From Oasisia sp. SBJ-2009 (lineage: Eukaryota; Annelida; Polychaeta; Sabellida; Siboglinidae), in NCBI GenBank assembly GCA_964017155.1, contig OZ024857.1, forward strand, positions 13,906,402 to 13,970,401: a stretch of DNA of 64,000 nucleotides, given 5' to 3'. Shown in pieces: positions 61,719-64,000 of the stretch. A program made the position numbers and the translations under genes. The stretch's first letter is position 1. Each line of letters starts with the position of its first letter. Below the pieces are notes generated by a model. It saw only the letters and a program-made list of their open reading frames with translations, did not search any database and was not told where the DNA came from.

Positions 61719-62397
61719 CATGGTAATTTGCCAGTTTATTTATTAAACTGGAATGTTATCCCTACTACTCGCAATGCCTAAAATATACACACATCTACGA
61801 CAAGACATGAATTTGCAAATAAAACCCTTAAACACAAATTGCCTCACGTTGCAAAATTGCCTTTACAAAAGATACTCAAGAATTACATTTAGAAAAACCA
61901 TTTTACTCACAGTTTACGTAGGTTTGCCTATTACTATAACAATTTTCTCTTACAAAAATATCAAAACGCATGTACAATATCTAATTGTTTCATGTGTCAG
62001 TCAAATCTTCAAAATCATTAAACTATTCACATACATGGATAGATGCAAACATATTTTACTTATACATGTATTTAGGAATTATCACTTCTTTCTGCTGATC
62101 TACATACAAGCATGTTACTACGTATACTTCAGATATAGCTTCACATGCCTAAGATAGACATCGCCGTGATCAAAAATTAAAATCTTGTTCTTGTTAATGT
62201 GATGTTTTCTGTCATGTACATATTTATTTATAGGCCATGTTGACACGTCGGTCTCCACTCTGAGAAGTGATTCCAGGAAAAGGTATCGTGCTCACTATTG
62301 TCGTATTGAACCGAGACACTCGGCCTGGGTCGAACCTCCTCGTAGCACCTCACCCCCTAACATGAGACAAGTACGTTCCTGCAGGTCGGCTCGATGA
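50458..62397 (+). CDS. Secreted protein with three fibronectin type II domains (5 exons)
   Basis: Exons 50458-50665, 56845-57009, 57510-57671, 59504-59662 and 62234-62397 join in phase 1 throughout and give 285 residues plus stop. Exon 1 encodes a signal peptide ([20 protein letters not shown]) and a basic stretch with RRTR and RRRR, typical of proprotein-convertase cleavage. Exons 2-4 each encode one FN2 domain, a small disulfide-bonded module that binds collagen, glycans or phospholipid head groups in fibronectin, gelatinases and seminal plasma proteins. Exon 5 encodes a basic, Pro/Ser/Arg-rich tail of 53 residues. The second FN2 lacks two of its four Cys. There is no protease or lectin domain, so it is a stand-alone FN2 protein. 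An alternative end by read-through of exon 4 into TAG at 59665 is possible. Confidence 0.82.
50666..51317. other. FN2 intron 1, first part, no feature recognised
   Basis: AT-rich intron without recognisable genes. Confidence 0.45.
51318..51482 (+). repeat. 165-bp dispersed repeat D, copy 1
   Basis: From aaatatatgtatttaatcat to caaattatttcatgt. Nearly identical to 53165-53336, including acgcagacgtcagcgcgtct and ttacttccggttaacgataa. Confidence 0.92.
51483..52369. other. FN2 intron 1, no feature recognised
   Basis: AT-rich intron. A small doubling of cactggcacaggc words lies near 51600-51625. Confidence 0.45.
52370..53660 (-). mobile_element. Truncated LINE, minus strand, split by repeat D
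   Basis: The minus strand encodes [20 protein letters not shown] and [18 protein letters not shown], then, after the repeat D insertion, [45 protein letters not shown] and [15 protein letters not shown]. This is the classic C-terminal region of a jockey/CR1-type reverse transcriptase. The 3' tail has ggtggctcctcgatagcgac and agaggagtctcctgacc. Frame breaks are frequent. Confidence 0.85.
53150..53338 (+). repeat. Dispersed repeat D, copy 2, inserted in the LINE
   Basis: Copy of 51318-51482 interrupting LINE coding sequence. Its left edge has the word aaatatatgtatttaatc doubled. The LINE resumes with ggttcagtatggg on the right. Confidence 0.92.
53661..56497. other. FN2 intron 1, remainder
   Basis: It contains a run of 14 G at about 53878-53891 and no array or transposon that I can name. 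A plus-strand 96-codon frame at 54390 and a minus-strand 92-codon frame at 55583 have no recognisable family, splice context or signature, so neither is called as a gene. Confidence 0.4.
56845..57009 (+). CDS. FN2 gene exon 2: first FN2 domain
   Basis: Acceptor gtttag, donor gtatgt. It encodes [20 protein letters not shown] then [20 protein letters not shown]. All four FN2 Cys are present, with the CxFPF(I/L)Y and WC(A/S)TTxNY(D/T)xDRK(W/Y)G signatures. Confidence 0.92.
57510..57671 (+). CDS. FN2 gene exon 3: second FN2 domain, two Cys lost
   Basis: Acceptor ctttag, donor gttagt. It encodes [20 protein letters not shown] then [20 protein letters not shown]. The fold signature is strong, but the second Cys is Phe (ttc) and the fourth is Ser (tct), while the first and third Cys remain. 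In FN2 domains Cys1 pairs with Cys3 and Cys2 with Cys4, so exactly one complete disulfide is missing. Confidence 0.88.
57776..59235 (-). mobile_element. 5'-truncated CR1/L2-like LINE, intact C-terminal RT frame, minus strand
   Basis: The minus-strand frame (LINE part from about 59203 to 58058) starts inside the reverse transcriptase at [20 protein letters not shown], passes the catalytic YADD and runs open to YFKQYFG and a stop. It lacks the frameshift that breaks the copy at 35389. Identity to 34450-35860 is very high by eye. The 3' end carries ttatatagcgccaaatctag and a (TAAAA)-type tail next to FN2 intron sequence. It lacks the endonuclease, so it cannot move alone. Confidence 0.92.
59237..59360. 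repeat. (TG)n and (TGCG)n microsatellite at the LINE 5' edge
   Basis: About 25 TG units, then (tgcg)n with tacg and tgtg variants, then TG again, directly at the truncated 5' end of the LINE. Confidence 0.97.
59504..59662 (+). CDS. FN2 gene exon 4: third FN2 domain
   Basis: Acceptor gtttag, donor gttagt. It encodes [20 protein letters not shown] then [20 protein letters not shown]. Four Cys and all aromatic positions of the ligand pocket are present. NET is a possible N-glycosylation site. Reading through the donor gives an immediate TAG. Confidence 0.92.
59663..60349. other. FN2 intron 4, first part
   Basis: The first 100 bases resemble the start of FN2 intron 3 (gttagttg, acggttgc, tctccaat), as expected from exon duplication. 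The rest shows no gene. Confidence 0.5.
60350..60615. repeat. Inverted repeat with (TA)n centre
   Basis: The left arm from acaggaaaaaattcaaataa to aaaacatgtattaccttata and the right arm from tataaggtaatacatatttt to ttatttgaaatttttcctgt are complementary over about 75 bases with only a few mismatches, around an interrupted (TA)n and (TATACA)n centre. Confidence 0.92.
60617..60701. repeat. (TA)n microsatellite
   Basis: Uninterrupted TA tract of about 42 units, directly after the inverted repeat. Confidence 0.97.
60842..61055 (+). mobile_element. LINE 3' tail fragment, plus strand
   Basis: aaggtggctcctataatagc and agaatctcctgacc match the reversed tail of the LINE at 52370-53660. It ends in the short repeat tgttctgttttattctgtt. 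Confidence 0.6.
61060..61135 (+). other. Possible alternative exon of the FN2 gene
   Basis: Bounded by aaacag or aacagcag and a gcaagtaag-like donor. In the phase left by FN2 exon 4 it gives only eight or nine codons and a stop, so it could at most be an alternative terminal exon; in another frame it is open. Evidence is weak. Confidence 0.2.
61244..61300. repeat. (TA)n microsatellite
   Basis: TA tract in FN2 intron 4. Confidence 0.97.
61301..62233. other. FN2 intron 4, remainder
   Basis: AT-rich intron with one further (TA)n tract at about 61679-61716. A 134-codon plus-strand frame at 61753-62157 is open but has no known domain and the composition of AT-rich intron, so it is not called. 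Confidence 0.4.
62234..62397 (+). CDS. FN2 gene terminal exon: basic tail
   Basis: Acceptor ttatag in the required phase. It encodes [20 protein letters not shown] then [20 protein letters not shown] and a CRSAR end followed by TGA. AATAAA follows 55 bases later. No domain recognised. Support is splice phase, uninterrupted frame and the polyadenylation signal; without transcript data it is less certain than the FN2 exons. Confidence 0.6.
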
Positions 62398-62451
62398 ACA
62401 AACTTGAAGACGGCTGGAGATCTGTAAACTGTTGTATATTTAATCGTTCTC

Positions 62452-62457
62452 AATAAA
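62452..62457 (+). terminator. Polyadenylation signal of the FN2 gene
   Basis: AATAAA in ttctcaataaacttacgc, 55 bases after the stop of the predicted last exon. Its position close to a stop supports that exon. Confidence 0.6.
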
Positions 62458-63530
62458 CTTACGCAAGTTACACATTTTGGTATTCAATCGTAATCGCAGT
62501 ATTGATTTTAATCCAAGTTGTCTGCATAATTCTTGCTGTTATTATAAATATCAAATTTAAGCCGGTTACCCCACTGTATCTTTTCACATATTGCTCGCAG
62601 TGCATAGAAGACAACAATCAACAACATTTGCCTTACATTACTTGCTTAGAGAAATAATGACGTCACGTCTGTTTTAACCTCTGTGTGTCCGTTCACCCAT
62701 GCTGTAACCACTTTCACACATTAGTACTGTCTTTGTGCATGATATTTGGTTTCCAAGTATCTGCTAAAAACGATATTACAATCGCAAACACAACTTACAA
62801 ATCTGTAACATTCCAATTTAGAAGGCCCTTTTACAATTTTTTTCACCGATTCTTCAAATCCAATAGCATTGTGGGCAGCTACTAATAAATGTGTGACCGA
62901 ACGGTAATAAACAACCGAATGTAAGTGCAGATCAAACACTGAAAAGATTAAATTGTCGCGGTTTATGTTAATTTAACATTGTGTAATTTTGGCATCTGAG
63001 ACGCTGTAGCATCGACAATGCCACACCTTGCGCACTAGACAGCGTAGATCGCCGCAGAAACCAGACGTCCTCCGTTTTGCTGGCGGTAGCGATGACGACC
63101 TCCGACATGCTCGCGATCTTCTCGCAAGGACACGCCTGGTGGTTCGTATGAGAGATAGGCGTATTCAGCTTGGTTCGAGACCACACTCGGCTTCCCACAA
63201 GGCGACAGCTTATTTGCAAACTACCTTTCTGAAGCACTGCCCGCTGTCCGGCAAAACAACCACCCATTTTGACCATAGGTATGCTGCTAGGGAATATATC
63301 CAGATTATGTAGACTTCATAGATGAAAATTGACAGCCATGTATTTGATGCAGTGCTGACCATCATTTGCATTGCGCTCTCAAACTGGTACCTCTTTGTCA
63401 ATTAGATGAAGACGGAATATGCACGCCTCAGTGAGACCCGTGATGACGGTGCCACGCCAAAAGGAAATAAGCAGTGAATGTCCAACACCACGCTAGGCAC
63501 CCTGCTCTGTAGCACAAAAGACATATATTG
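62458..63530. other. Downstream of the FN2 gene, no supported gene
   Basis: A GC-richer island at about 63000-63260 keeps an open frame on both strands (94 codons plus, 102 codons minus). It might be a fragment of a transposase or other mobile protein, but no motif is clear enough to name. Confidence 0.35.
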
Positions 63531-63720
63531 CAACCGATAATCGACTGATAATGTAACAAAGGCCCGATAATGTTATATAAAATACCCGACAATGTAATAA
63601 GGTATTCGATAATGTAATAAAATCAACCGATATCGTAATAAACTTCCTGCCTGCTACTGTAATAATGTTTGACTGAGAGTGTAATAACGTGCTCCTGCCC
63701 GGTAATACACTGTAGTGTTA
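63531..63720. repeat. Degenerate tandem array, about 22-30 bp
   Basis: The words gataatgtaataa, gacaatgtaataagg and gatatcgtaataaa recur seven or eight times with variable spacers, an old minisatellite. Confidence 0.7.
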
Positions 63721-64000
63721 ACCGACAATGTTATACCTTAGACATTTAATTTGGACTTAGTCGTTTTCATTAATTTTGTTGATTTCTTGTAGTTAGTCCA
63801 TTTTGCCTATTTCACCATCCTGAAGCTGAGTTTATGGTACCTATGTGGCATCCGTCTGTCTTGTCAGACAATGGTTTGAGTCGCAATGATTGTCAGTTCG
63901 GTTCGCATGGTGTGACAAATAAGTCCGACTCGGGCGTGGCAATCTCTACCGCATCTGCTACTATCCCTATCTTTCGAAATGTGTCGCGTGTGTATCTGTA
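63721..64000. other. End of window, no feature recognised
   Basis: No gene, repeat or splice signal that can be supported. Confidence 0.4.

Noticed and set aside
61753..62157. 134-codon plus-strand frame
   Set aside because: Composition is that of AT-rich intron and no domain or neighbour supports coding; only its length is notable.
63028..63312. Possible transposase fragment in a GC-richer open frame
   Set aside because: Arg-rich sequence vaguely recalls Tc1/mariner linkers, but no catalytic motif or helix-turn-helix is clear; a profile search would decide.

Overview
The window looks like animal nuclear DNA, most likely from a lophotrochozoan such as a gastropod mollusc. The species is inferred from gene structure and repeats, not proven. 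It is intron-rich, AT-rich and loaded with minisatellites, (TA)n tracts, truncated LINEs, tRNA-derived SINEs and MITEs. No bacterial gene organisation, CRISPR array, rRNA or tRNA gene is visible.

Three protein-coding genes can be supported. (1) Positions 903-46582, plus strand: nearly all of a delta-type phosphoinositide phospholipase C. Nineteen exons read in order through PH, EF-hand, X, Y and C2 domains and join in compatible phase to 739 residues. Only the extreme N-terminus is missing, upstream of position 903. (2) Positions 23520-21428, minus strand: a two-exon gene nested in PLC intron 2. It encodes a predicted 320-residue membrane protein with two transmembrane segments around a glycosylatable ectodomain; its family is not recognised. 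(3) Positions 50458-62397, plus strand: a five-exon gene for a secreted protein of about 285 residues with a signal peptide, furin-like basic sites, three fibronectin type II (FN2) domains and a basic tail.

Layout. 1-19.5 kb is mostly PLC intron 1, with a 22-bp array, a 2-kb 22-bp minisatellite, a 3.8-kb purine-rich 34/36-bp minisatellite with higher-order structure, and a 19-bp array. 19.5-31 kb holds PLC exons 2-8, the nested gene, two TTAA-flanked MITE-like elements (one of them just upstream in intron 1) and several arrays that begin at or just after splice donors. 32-36 kb is a nearly full-length CR1/L2-like LINE with endonuclease and reverse transcriptase. 36-46.6 kb holds the remaining PLC exons among LINE and SINE debris. 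46.6-50 kb is the PLC 3' region. 50.4-62.5 kb is the FN2 gene, whose introns hold a 5'-truncated close copy of the same LINE and another LINE split by a short repeated insertion. 62.5-64 kb has no gene that I can support.

The most unusual features are: an intronic minisatellite whose repeat unit contains the PLC exon 5 splice donor, giving about 18 decoy donors that would each add an in-frame stop; a decayed array containing the end of the PLC coding region and its stop codon; an FN2 domain that has lost exactly one complete disulfide pair; and foldback elements with a conserved hammerhead-like signature.
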